This document shows, in pieces, positions 16,262-23,466 of a stretch of 23,466 nt of DNA (the first letter of the stretch is position 1; each line of letters opens with the position of its first letter). A program made the position numbers and the translations under genes. The notes beneath the pieces were generated by a model that was not told where the DNA came from, did no database searches, and saw nothing but the letters and a program-made list of their open reading frames with translations. Source of the stretch: Syntrophaceae bacterium UBA2280 (GTDB taxonomy: Bacteria > Desulfobacterota > Syntrophia > Syntrophales > Smithellaceae); contig DDWS01000020.1 in assembly GCA_002347685.1 (NCBI GenBank), forward strand, positions 1 through 23,466, written 5' to 3'.

Positions 16262-16342
16262 TTTCGGGCCTTTAGCATACAAGCCCGTTAATTTCAAAGC
16301 ATTCTGAAACGATATTCCGGCATCCCGAAACCATTTTATTTC

Positions 16343-16372
16343 TTGACCTGCATGCGCAAGCTCGTTTATGCT
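16343..16372 (+). promoter_or_regulatory. Promoter of the crotonase-fold gene
   Basis: TTGACC (16343-16348, five of six to -35) and TATGCT (16367-16372, four of six to -10) are 18 bases apart. The predicted start near 16379 gives a leader of about 22 bases carrying GGAGGAG before the ATG at 16401. The layout is coherent. Confidence 0.55.
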
Positions 16373-16400
16373 CTGCCAAAATTTTCCGGAGGAGAACGGT

Positions 16401-17126
16401 ATGGCAGTGATGAACTGGACAAATAATGAAGGTGTGGCGATCATTACGATGACAAACGTCGAAAACAGGCAGAATCTTGTTTTTTCGCAGTCGCTCAACG
16501 CCATTCTTGATGAAATCGTGGCGGATCCATCCGTCAACGCTCTGATCCTGACATCCAATGACGAAAAGAATTTTTCACAGGGGATCGACGTGGAGTGGAT
16601 TATGGCGAGATTCCAGCAAAACGATCTCGAAGCGCTCACTAAATTTATGTTCGGAATGAACGATGTGTTTAAGAAACTGATGACCATCCCCGTTCCGACT
16701 ATCGCGGGCATCAACGGCCATGCGTTCGGCAACGGAGCGATTCTGTCGTGCGCCTGCGATTTTCGTTTCATGCGTTCCGATCGCGGTTTTTTCTGTTTTC
16801 CGGAAGTGAACCTGGGCATCCCTTTCCGTTCCGGCATGAACGCATTTCTGAAAAAAGCCGTCCCGATGTACAAACTCGCTGAAATGCAGCTTACCGGCAA
16901 TCGTTACGGGGCCGTCGAGCTCGAAACACATCACATCATTGTCAAAGCCTGTGCCAGCGTCGATGAACTCATGAAAGAAGCTCTCGCGTTTGCAAAGACT
17001 TTTCAGAAGAAACGGGGAATCTTCTCGGAAATCAAAAAGAGGCTCTATCAGGATATCGTCGATACGATCGATGCGGAGGATCCGGCGGGCATAACCGGCA
17101 TCTCGTCGCTGATGATTGCCGACTGA
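16401..17126 (+). CDS. Enoyl-CoA hydratase/isomerase (crotonase) family, isomerase-like
   Basis: A 241-residue crotonase-fold protein acting on acyl-CoA thioesters. ATG 16401 is chosen over one at 16368 because GGAGGAG (16388-16394) sits six bases upstream. The oxyanion-hole segment is NDEKNFSQGIDVEW (about 53-66). The core segment GINGHAFGNGAILSCACDFRF lacks the first catalytic Glu of hydratases (GNGAIL in place of the GGGCEL type), while the second, in FPEVNLGIPF, is kept. A single Glu is the pattern of delta3,delta2-enoyl-CoA isomerases, so isomerase is a better guess than hydratase. It is slightly shorter than typical (about 255-260). It has its own promoter and faces the flavoenzyme gene across a shared terminator. 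Confidence 0.85.
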   Translation: MAVMNWTNNEGVAIITMTNVENRQNLVFSQSLNAILDEIVADPSVNALILTSNDEKNFSQGIDVEWIMARFQQNDLEALTKFMFGMNDVFKKLMTIPVPTIAGINGHAFGNGAILSCACDFRFMRSDRGFFCFPEVNLGIPFRSGMNAFLKKAVPMYKLAEMQLTGNRYGAVELETHHIIVKACASVDELMKEALAFAKTFQKKRGIFSEIKKRLYQDIVDTIDAEDPAGITGISSLMIAD

Positions 17127-17157
17127 TTCCGAATCCATCTCGAAATGTTTAAAAGAA

Positions 17158-17200
17158 AACCCTGAATTGCCGTTTGGCATCGACAATTCAGGGTTCATTT
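17158..17200. terminator. Bidirectional rho-independent terminator
   Basis: AACCCTGAATTG (17158-17169) pairs perfectly over 12 bases with CAATTCAGGGTT (17184-17195). On the + strand it is followed by CATTTTT; on the - strand by TTCTTTT. It lies between the convergent crotonase and flavoenzyme genes and should serve both. Confidence 0.88.
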
Positions 17201-17226
17201 TCATGGGGTGAAGATCTTTTACGAAA

Positions 17227-19167
17227 CTATTTCAGATCCCAGACCGCGCGAGCTCCCTCCTCCGTGGCTTCGATGATCCGCCTGACCGCCAGGGCGTCGC
17301 CAACGACGGTAAAGGGAATCTGAAGATTTTCCAGAACGCCTTTCAAGTGATTCGCGGGCTTCATACCGGTCGCGACAACGACCTGATCCACAGCGGAAAG
17401 GGTTGTCTTTTCACCTGCCACGTTGATTTCCATGCTGTCATCCCCGATGGCTTTCACTTCCGATCCGAACATCATCGTGCAGCTTCTGTCGCGCAGGCGC
17501 TTGTGCAGCATATAGCCGTGGGAGGTGATTTTCAAAACGGGAGAACGCTTCAGCATTTCTACAACTGTTACTTTATTGTCTTTTTCGCTCAGGTAATCGG
17601 CGACTTCCATGCCGATGAGCGCGCCGCCGATAATGACAACATTTTCCCCGGGAGCCACCCTGCCATCCAGTATTTGCCAGGCATCGCAGACACACGCCTT
17701 GTCAATGCCGGCGATGGGGGGAACAATCTTCTCGCCGCCGGTAGCCAGAATCACGAAATCAGGTTTACCCTCTCGCAGCAATGATTCCGTCACCTCTGTG
17801 TCCGTTTTGATTTCAACTTGAGACTTCCGCAGCTGCCTGATCTCCCAGTCAATCCATTCACCGTAGATTTCCTTATGAGGAGGAATCTGGGCATATCGGA
17901 TCTGGCCTCCCATAATCTTTTTCTTTTCAAATAGGGTAACCTTATGCCCGAGGCGTACGGCTTCGGAGGCAGCGGTAATCCCTGCGGGCCCGCTTCCGAT
18001 AACCCAAAGGTTTTTCGGGTTTGCCGAAGGTCGAGCAGGATAGATGGTCTCCTGTCCGGTTTCCGGATTGATGGAACAACGAATATTTCCTTCACCGAGC
18101 ATTTCCCGCTCGATACAGCCCTGATTGCAGGCAATGCATTGCCGGATATCTCCGATGCGGCCTTCTTCGGCCTTGATGAGAAAATCCGGGTCGGCCAGAA
18201 ACTGTCTGCCGAAAGCCACCAGATCCGCATCGCCGCGGGCGATCACATCGTCGGCAGGTGTCGGATCGGTAAAACGGCCGACCGCGATCACGGGAACATC
18301 GACGACGTCCTTCACTTTGCGCGCAAGCCAGGCATTGAAGCCTGCGGGATACTCGGCGGGCGCCTGCGTGATGCCGCCGGGGCTTCCGTGGGTGCCGAAC
18401 GATGCATGGATGATGTCCGCGCCGGCCGATACGATATCCGGTAAAATGGTTTGCATGTCATCGACGCTGTAGCCGCCCTTGATGAATTCTTCCGCCGATA
18501 TCCGGATCGAGATGGGGAAGTCGGGACCGACCTGACGGCGGATTTCTTCGATCACTTCCAAAACGAAGCGGGACCGCTGTTTGAGTGTTGTGCCGCCGTA
18601 TTCGTCGGTACGCTGATTGGACAGCGCGGAGAGAAACTGTGTTAAAAGATAGCCGTGGGCGCAGTGGATTTCCACAGCATCAAAGTCTGCCTCTTTTGCC
18701 CTTTTGGCTGCCGATCCGAAGGCGGCGATGACTTCCTTGATATCCGCAATCGTCATTTCTTTAGGCGTTGCCTTAAAGACGATGCTCGGTATTGCCGAAG
18801 GGCCCACTGCTCTTCCTTTGCCCAGCATGTAAAGACTTTCGCGGCCGCTGTGGTGAACCTGCATGGCAATCTTGCAGCCCGCTTCATGGGCTACCGCCAC
18901 CATCTGGCGCAGCCCCGGGATAAAGCGGTCGTCGTATGCGGCAAGTTCGTGGGGGCTGACCATACCGTCGGGGTGAACTCCGGTAATTTCCGTAATGATC
19001 AATCCGGGCCGGCCTTTGGCCCGGCGCTTCAGGTAAGCGATGCTCTCGGGGCTGACGGTCCCGTCCGCATTGCCGAGATTTGTGCCCATCGGGGGCATCA
19101 CCACCCGGTTTTGCAATTCCATGGATCTGATTTTCAGCGGCGATAAAACGTGGCTTAATGTACGCAT
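17227..19167 (-). CDS. Fe-S flavin oxidoreductase, 2,4-dienoyl-CoA reductase / enoate reductase type
   Basis: A 646-residue enzyme reducing activated C=C bonds with NAD(P)H. Residues 1-335 form an old-yellow-enzyme TIM barrel binding FMN (NRVVMPPMGTN at 20-30; HCAHGYLLTQFLS at 168-180, with the Tyr of the FadH-type active site at 173). Cysteines 344, 347, 351 and 364 form the CX2CX3CX12C 4Fe-4S site. An FAD-binding Rossmann motif GSGPAG is at 391-396, and an NAD(P)-binding GGALIG at 514-519. The C-terminal domain continues to the end. Domain order and length match FadH, enoate reductase and BaiCD-type enzymes; which substrate cannot be settled, and the segment SFGTHGSPGG differs from the E. 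coli FadH GWHEAR site. ATG 19167 has a strong AAGGAG seven bases upstream. Its partner in function may be the convergent isomerase-like gene. Confidence 0.92.
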   Translation of the reverse strand: MRTLSHVLSPLKIRSMELQNRVVMPPMGTNLGNADGTVSPESIAYLKRRAKGRPGLIITEITGVHPDGMVSPHELAAYDDRFIPGLRQMVAVAHEAGCKIAMQVHHSGRESLYMLGKGRAVGPSAIPSIVFKATPKEMTIADIKEVIAAFGSAAKRAKEADFDAVEIHCAHGYLLTQFLSALSNQRTDEYGGTTLKQRSRFVLEVIEEIRRQVGPDFPISIRISAEEFIKGGYSVDDMQTILPDIVSAGADIIHASFGTHGSPGGITQAPAEYPAGFNAWLARKVKDVVDVPVIAVGRFTDPTPADDVIARGDADLVAFGRQFLADPDFLIKAEEGRIGDIRQCIACNQGCIEREMLGEGNIRCSINPETGQETIYPARPSANPKNLWVIGSGPAGITAASEAVRLGHKVTLFEKKKIMGGQIRYAQIPPHKEIYGEWIDWEIRQLRKSQVEIKTDTEVTESLLREGKPDFVILATGGEKIVPPIAGIDKACVCDAWQILDGRVAPGENVVIIGGALIGMEVADYLSEKDNKVTVVEMLKRSPVLKITSHGYMLHKRLRDRSCTMMFGSEVKAIGDDSMEINVAGEKTTLSAVDQVVVATGMKPANHLKGVLENLQIPFTVVGDALAVRRIIEATEEGARAVWDLK

Positions 19168-19427
19168 ATTGTTTCTCCTTCAAGTTAATATTCCGTAATT
19201 CGTCTATCCGATAATAAAGGATAAATCCCCATAATACTTAATAATTCAATGATAGTCTGAAACGCTTGTTTTAATATACAGGCCGAAGCGCCAAAGAGTC
19301 AAGCCAAACATCGCTTTCGAATACAATAATTATCATCAGGAAGCGGCGGTACTTATCCGATTGTCAAAGCAAGCCGAGATGGCGATAAGTTGCAGATGAA
19401 ACTATATTTGTATGACAAAAAATAATC

Positions 19428-19456
19428 TTGACAGATTGTAAAGTCGGGATTATGAG
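19428..19456 (+). promoter_or_regulatory. Promoter driving the propeller lipoprotein and perhaps the RTX gene
   Basis: A perfect -35 TTGACA (19428-19433), a 17-base spacer and TATGAG (19451-19456, four of six to -10). The predicted start near 19463 leaves an unusually long leader of about 275 bases before the ATG at 19740. Confidence 0.55.
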
Positions 19457-19514
19457 GATCCATCATTAAAAAGCATCACACACAATTATCAAAATAAAAG
19501 AGCAAACCCAAAAG

Positions 19515-19547
19515 GCATCGGGACCAACTGATTGGTTGATCCGATGC
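19515..19547 (+). other. Leader hairpin 1
   Basis: GCATCGG (19515-19521) pairs with CCGATGC (19541-19547). Inside, ACCAA (19523-19527) pairs with TTGGT (19532-19536), closing a CTGA loop, with a small bulge between the two stems. No T run follows on the + strand, so it is not a + strand terminator. It could be a regulatory leader structure; on the - strand the following CTTTTGGGTTT makes a weak terminator conceivable. Confidence 0.4.
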
Positions 19548-19640
19548 GTAAAAGAAAATGGATGTTCTTGAAAGTCAGCAAAAGGGATTCCTGCATCTGA
19601 CGAATCAAAGAGGCACCGTTGAGAACCATTTTCGAAGTAT

Positions 19641-19678
19641 TTTACGGATGTCAGTATGTAACGGTAATACTCCGTAAA
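19641..19678 (+). other. Leader hairpin 2
   Basis: TTTACGGA (19641-19648) pairs perfectly with TCCGTAAA (19671-19678). A further GTAT/ATAC pairing (19654-19657 with 19667-19670) closes the inner loop. It lies about 50 bases before the ribosome site of the next gene and has no T run. Confidence 0.4.
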
Positions 19679-19739
19679 TCAGGGACAAAAAGCGGAAAGA
19701 ATTTGCATGACTGTGTTACAAAAATCTTAGGAGGGCGGC

Positions 19740-20879
19740 ATGAAGAGATTGCGAGAAGAAGAACGAAATAAAAATAAAAGAAGCATCCGCATTCATCTCT
19801 TTTTAATTCTCTTGATGGTTGTATTACTTAATATTGGCTGTGCGCATAATTACGTTAACGGTATTCGACACGGCATCATCAGTCCGAGTCTTTCACCGGA
19901 TAACAAAACAATCCTGTTTGCGTATTGTCAAACGACCAAAAACGATAACGCATGCGAGTTGGCAAGGTATGAAATAGCAACAGGAAAGATTGAGAGATTT
20001 AAACCTGCTGAATACAGAATAAACTCATCACCAGCCTATTCACCAAGCGGAAAGCAAATAGCATTTGCTGCAAGGAATAGCGATAAGGAAAGCAATATTT
20101 TTATCGCCGATGTTGATGGGCAAAATGCAAGACAAGTAACAAATACCAATATTCACAAGACGGACAAGAAATCAGATGAATCATTGAAGTATGACGTCAT
20201 GCCGTCATTTTCTCCCGATAGCAGCATGATCATATTCAAGCGTGCACCCTTATGGCGCAAAAGAACTTACCCTCTGGCTGGCGAAATGCTGTCTAACTGG
20301 GATATTTACTCAGTGGATATGGCTACAGGGACAGAACGAAGACTGACAAATTACCGATTTTACGAAATGTCAAAACCATCCTACCTTTCTGATGGAAAAC
20401 GCTTCCTCTTTTCAGCCGTTGGCCCCCTGCCAGTAAATGGAAAAGAGCCAGTCAATAAAGAGGAATACAAAAAACAATATCAGGACAACACCATCTTTAT
20501 CTGGGATGAAAATGATCAAATATTTCAACCGGCAATTATGCAGGGTAGCTACTCTCTTGATCCTTCCGTGTCTGCTGATGGTACGATTCTATTCAAAGCT
20601 GTGACCAACAAGATGGATGGGTTACCACGCGATCCGTACAACTATGACCTTTTCCTTTACAAAAACGGAAAAACATTTCGTCTCACAAAGATGGGCGCCC
20701 GGATATTGCAATCGTCCATATCACATGACGGATCAATGGCCGTGTTTTTGGCGGATATTAGCAATCCGCGCAACAATCGTATCAGTTTATGGATTGTCAA
20801 TACTGATGGTACGGGATTGATGGAGATTAAATTACCGTGGGAGCAGCTTAAGCAGACAGCTGTTAAATATTCGAAATGA
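19740..20879 (+). CDS. TolB/PD40-type beta-propeller probable lipoprotein
   Basis: A 379-residue protein with a basic start, a hydrophobic core (about 18-32) and NIGC with Cys34. The lipobox is imperfect (Asn at -3), so it is a likely but not certain lipoprotein. At least five WD40-like/PD40 repeats are visible through the motif SPSxSPDxKxIxF and variants: near SLSPDNKTILFA, AYSPSGKQIAFA, SFSPDSSMIIFK, YLSDGKRFLFS and SVSADGTILFK, with a sixth near ISHDGSMAVFLA. Such propellers in the envelope usually bind other proteins. The length is short of TolB (about 430) and the TolB N-terminal domain is absent. AGGAGGG at 19729-19735 is a strong ribosome site. Codon use is more AT-rich than in the genes to the left. 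The RTX gene follows 81 bases later on the same strand with no terminator seen, so co-expression is likely. Confidence 0.8.
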   Translation: MKRLREEERNKNKRSIRIHLFLILLMVVLLNIGCAHNYVNGIRHGIISPSLSPDNKTILFAYCQTTKNDNACELARYEIATGKIERFKPAEYRINSSPAYSPSGKQIAFAARNSDKESNIFIADVDGQNARQVTNTNIHKTDKKSDESLKYDVMPSFSPDSSMIIFKRAPLWRKRTYPLAGEMLSNWDIYSVDMATGTERRLTNYRFYEMSKPSYLSDGKRFLFSAVGPLPVNGKEPVNKEEYKKQYQDNTIFIWDENDQIFQPAIMQGSYSLDPSVSADGTILFKAVTNKMDGLPRDPYNYDLFLYKNGKTFRLTKMGARILQSSISHDGSMAVFLADISNPRNNRISLWIVNTDGTGLMEIKLPWEQLKQTAVKYSK

Positions 20880-20960
20880 GAGATTGAAGAGTTATCGGCA
20901 ACGGCGCAAAACAATATTTTCAAACACCCAACAACCTATTGAAAAAAAAGGAGTCACTTT

Positions 20961-23466
20961 ATGAGCTTAATGAATCAATTATTTCCAGTCGGATGGCGTT
21001 ATGGCAATTATGGAGGCCCTGGATATTCAGGGGAGGCTAGAAATCCTGATACTGATAAGATAGAACCTTTCCGATTAGAACCCATTGACGGTTTAGATGC
21101 ATTATTCAGAAAGCACGATGAAGCATATAGGGACGCAGAAAATTATGAAAAGCTTGGCGGTCATGAAAATAAGATGAAAGCTTTAGAAATACAGCACCTG
21201 TCAGATAAAGCCCTTGTTGATGCCATAAAGGGATATGACCCTTATAATGATCCACTGGCTAGAGAAGGCTATACGGATCAGGCCGCACGTGATGCAGCAG
21301 CGGCTTATGCATTTAAAGCAAAAAATGTATTTGAAGGCATCATCAATCAGCGGGAAGACTTGTATCCGGGATTAGGAACAAAACCAATTCGAGAAATAAT
21401 GGAACAAATACTAAAAAGTATTGCCCGCATACTAGGACCCCGCGAAGCCTATGCCGCCAGTTACGACGCTGCGGGAAATTTCCGTCCGGCTTCCCCGATC
21501 ACATTTGATCTGGATGGTGACGGGATAGAGACGTTGGGGATGGTTCGTCAGTATTCGGCAACGCCGGGGGCCGCTTTTACACCGGCGGGTGATCCCGTCA
21601 TGTTTGACCATAATGGAGACGGGGTGAAGATTAACAGCGGCTGGATCTCCCCCGATGACGGCATGCTGGTATTTGACCGCAACGGCAACGGCATGATCGA
21701 CAACGGCACAGAGCTGTTTGGCGATTCCACGCCTCTTTATGCCGGGGGAACGGCGGCAGACGGTTTTGCGGCCCTGGCTCAGGAAGACACGAACGCCGAC
21801 GGCATCATCAATCATCTGGACGCCAACTGGGGGAATCTGAGAATATGGCGCGATCTGAATTCCGACGGCCTATCCGGTGACGGTGAACTTTTTACCCTCG
21901 ATGAACTGGGCATCACCGGCATCAACGTAAACAAAACCAATACCACGCAAAACCTGGCCAACGGCAACAGGATCATCGGTACCGGCACCTTCACCAGGGC
22001 GGATGGCACCACCGGCAACATGGCGGATGTCTGGTTTCAGGTGGACACCTTCACCAGTGAATTTACCGATTCCATCCCCGTATCGGAAGAAGTCAAAGCC
22101 TTGCCGAATATCCAGGGTTCGGGTCTGGTGAGAGATCTGCAGGAAGCAGCAACGCAGTCGCCTGTTCTCAAGCATCTTTTGACGCAATACAGCCAGGCGA
22201 CAACCAGACAGGCACAAATGGCTATCATCGATCAGTTGCTTGACGCGTGGGCGGATACCTCGGGCATGGCAGAAAATATGGAAAGCCGGGATCCGGAACG
22301 TTTTCTGATCCGCTATAACAGCTTTGGCAATGTCGGAAGATCGTATGAATCAGGCGGGTATGTGTATGACAGTGGAGGTAATGGCGGCGGCATGGGTGTT
22401 TATGTGCCGGATGCTGAAAATCTGAGTCTTACGGATGGATACAGGGGATTAATCGCGCAGTGGAGTCAGAAGCTGCATGTTCTGGAGGCATTCAACGGGC
22501 GCTACTTCTTTGCGTTTCCCGGTCAGAAACAGGAAGGGACATCGGCATTTGCAGGGATGGGTGTGGATCCTTCAGGCGGCAGCGCATACGGGATTCCGGC
22601 CGCGCAGATGCTGGTTGTCAACTTCAGACAGGAACAACTTGATCTTCTGCAGCAATCCTATGTTTCGCTTCGCGATTCGGTTTATGAAGCATTATTTTAT
22701 CAAACCCGCTTTGAGACGGACTTTTTGCCTCTTTTGGATAAAGTAGCCCTGGTCATTGACGATAACGATCAATTAACCTGGGATTATTCGCAGCTTGAAC
22801 AGCATTTTCATGACGCGATAGCCGCGGATCCGGCGCAAGGCATGTCGGATCTGTTCGAGTTCAACAGATTTGTCGGCAATCAATTCCTGCCCCGGGATTG
22901 GCAGGGGAACTCCATGATGGTGGAATACTATCGAACGCTGCCTGTAACCCCGGCATTGGCGAATCTCTATTCAGATATGATGACCATTGCTGCCGGAACA
23001 TCGGCTTCATACAGTGGTTCGGAACTAAATGAAATAATCGTATCGAGGGATATTGGCGGATCGGTGAACGGTGGCGGGGGAAATGATATCCTTATTGGGA
23101 GCGATGTGAATGACACGCTCAGCGGCGGTGATGGCAACGACAGTTTGTACGGCGGAGCGGGCAACGACAACCTCAGCGGCGGTAACGGCAACGATCTTCT
23201 GGATGGTGGTACGGGGAACGACACGCTCAATGGCGGTGCGGGGGATGACACGTACGTATTCCGGGTAGGATCAGGCCAGGATGTGGTGAACAATTACGAT
23301 ACGGCATCCGACCGTGTGGACACCCTTTTGTTTGAGGATGTGACCTCGACGGGATTGCGTGGTTTGCGCCGGGTGGGGATCGACCTGATTCTGGATTACG
23401 GGACGGACGACAGTGTCACGGTTCAGAACTATTATAACCATACTTATTATCAGGTGAACCAGTTCA
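20961..23466 (+). CDS. Large RTX protein with N-terminal phospholipase A2-like domain (3' end beyond window)
   Basis: An open frame of 835 codons with no stop, reaching the window edge, read directly from the sequence. ATG 20961 has AAGGAG at 20948-20953. Residues 1-90 resemble secreted phospholipase A2: YGGPG (17-21) fits the calcium loop, and D46-x5-H52-D53-x2-Y56 fits the DxCCxxHDxCY helix with the cysteines replaced, as in viral and some bacterial forms. D82 could be the second catalytic Asp. Residues 183-310 carry five EF-hand-like loops starting at D183, D216, D239, D276 and D298 (such as DLDGDG and DRNGNG). Residues 310-700 are a region I do not recognise, and RTX nonapeptides run from 704 to 766. 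No signal peptide and no cysteine were seen, as expected for type I secretion; the C-terminal secretion signal would lie outside the window. Lipid hydrolysis is an inference from the motif. Confidence 0.85.
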   Translation, partial: MSLMNQLFPVGWRYGNYGGPGYSGEARNPDTDKIEPFRLEPIDGLDALFRKHDEAYRDAENYEKLGGHENKMKALEIQHLSDKALVDAIKGYDPYNDPLAREGYTDQAARDAAAAYAFKAKNVFEGIINQREDLYPGLGTKPIREIMEQILKSIARILGPREAYAASYDAAGNFRPASPITFDLDGDGIETLGMVRQYSATPGAAFTPAGDPVMFDHNGDGVKINSGWISPDDGMLVFDRNGNGMIDNGTELFGDSTPLYAGGTAADGFAALAQEDTNADGIINHLDANWGNLRIWRDLNSDGLSGDGELFTLDELGITGINVNKTNTTQNLANGNRIIGTGTFTRADGTTGNMADVWFQVDTFTSEFTDSIPVSEEVKALPNIQGSGLVRDLQEAATQSPVLKHLLTQYSQATTRQAQMAIIDQLLDAWADTSGMAENMESRDPERFLIRYNSFGNVGRSYESGGYVYDSGGNGGGMGVYVPDAENLSLTDGYRGLIAQWSQKLHVLEAFNGRYFFAFPGQKQEGTSAFAGMGVDPSGGSAYGIPAAQMLVVNFRQEQLDLLQQSYVSLRDSVYEALFYQTRFETDFLPLLDKVALVIDDNDQLTWDYSQLEQHFHDAIAADPAQGMSDLFEFNRFVGNQFLPRDWQGNSMMVEYYRTLPVTPALANLYSDMMTIAAGTSASYSGSELNEIIVSRDIGGSVNGGGGNDILIGSDVNDTLSGGDGNDSLYGGAGNDNLSGGNGNDLLDGGTGNDTLNGGAGDDTYVFRVGSGQDVVNNYDTASDRVDTLLFEDVTSTGLRGLRRVGIDLILDYGTDDSVTVQNYYNHTYYQVNQF
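20998..21230 (+). other. Phospholipase A2-like domain of the RTX protein
   Basis: Residues about 13-90 hold the calcium-loop-like YGGPGYSG, then a proline, PIDGLDALF, and the RKHDEAY helix with H52, D53 and Y56. A second helix follows with HLSDKALVDA, supplying a possible D82. The order and spacing match the two-helix core of PLA2 folds without disulfides. Confidence 0.65.
23070..23258 (+). repeat. RTX calcium-binding nonapeptide repeats
   Basis: Seven consecutive nine-residue units of the GGxGxDxLx type (residues 704-766): GGGGNDILI, GSDVNDTLS, GGDGNDSLY, GGAGNDNLS, GGNGNDLLD, GGTGNDTLN and GGAGDDTYV. The second unit is degenerate. They fold into a calcium-bound parallel beta-roll and mark type I secreted proteins. 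Confidence 0.95.

Larger units (their letters stand above)
19168..19739. other. Gene-free AT-rich intergenic region between the flavoenzyme and the propeller lipoprotein genes
   Basis: No open frame here combines a ribosome site with more than about 18 codons. The left part must hold the promoter of the - strand flavoenzyme gene, but I see no clear box pair in it. The right part contains a good + strand promoter and two hairpins, listed separately. I see no direct repeats, insertion-sequence ends or tRNA remnants that would mark an integration point. Confidence 0.6.

Noticed and set aside
16262..16900. N-terminal extension of 213 residues on the - strand radical SAM gene
   Set aside because: It runs opposite the well-supported crotonase gene and shows no domain; the true start at 16261 has a ribosome site and begins the expected ILLINPW fold.
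19168..19739. Possible mobile-element boundary in the AT-rich intergenic region
   Set aside because: I found no transposase, integrase, terminal inverted repeats or tRNA-derived direct repeat; base composition alone is not enough.
23070..23258. Regular repeats that might suggest a CRISPR array or DNA satellite
   Set aside because: The 27-base period is the coding of RTX nonapeptides in frame; units vary at the DNA level and there are no spacers.
22967..23293. Proline-rich open frame on the - strand
   Set aside because: It is the reverse reading of the Gly/Asp-rich RTX repeats, which naturally gives Pro/Ser repeats.

Overview
The window looks like ordinary bacterial chromosome followed by an accessory segment at its right edge. 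Gene content and layout suggest an anaerobic, syntrophic or sulfate-reducing type of Desulfobacterota (old Deltaproteobacteria). The pointers are the split phoH-pgpH-ybeY and corC-lnt-prfB blocks, an M16 peptidase pair, an Fe-S flavin enoate-reductase type enzyme and several radical SAM proteins. This placement is an inference from gene families, not a sequence match.

Layout. 1-55 is the 3' part of a tRNA-Asp with its terminator. 197-4569 is a + strand cluster: a radical SAM protein, a CorC-like CBS protein, lnt (lipoprotein N-acylation) and prfB (release factor 2, with an intact programmed +1 frameshift). 4756-6648 is an MltD-type lytic transglycosylase lipoprotein with three LysM repeats. 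It ends inside the 3' end of a convergent - strand operon, phoH - pgpH - ybeY (10357 down to 6635), concerned with RNA processing and probably cyclic di-AMP turnover. 16261 down to 10488 is a second - strand operon: a B12-binding-type radical SAM protein, a 79-residue two-helix membrane protein, an active-type M16 zinc peptidase, an M16 lipoprotein lacking the zinc motif, and an M20 metallohydrolase. 16401-17126 (+) is a crotonase-fold protein resembling enoyl-CoA isomerases. It faces a 646-residue dienoyl-CoA reductase/enoate reductase-type flavoenzyme (19167-17227, -), and a bidirectional terminator lies between them.

From about 19200 the DNA changes character. There is a gene-free, AT-rich stretch of roughly 570 bases with a good promoter and two hairpins, then a beta-propeller (TolB/PD40-like) probable lipoprotein at 19740-20879, then a very large open frame from 20961 that runs off the window end. 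I translated that frame by hand. It has an N-terminal, cysteine-free phospholipase A2-like motif (calcium-loop-like YGGPG and a DxxxxxHDxxY catalytic helix pattern), then five EF-hand-like Asp-rich loops, a long linker region and at least seven RTX nonapeptide repeats. The N-terminal domain is clearly richer in A+T than the RTX body. This candidate secreted phospholipase with its upstream lipoprotein is the most interesting item in the window.

The housekeeping blocks fit together around the cell envelope and translation (Lnt, MltD, CorC, RF2, YbeY). The lipid-CoA pair could serve unsaturated fatty-acid oxidation. The right edge looks like a secreted effector locus with possible modular shuffling.
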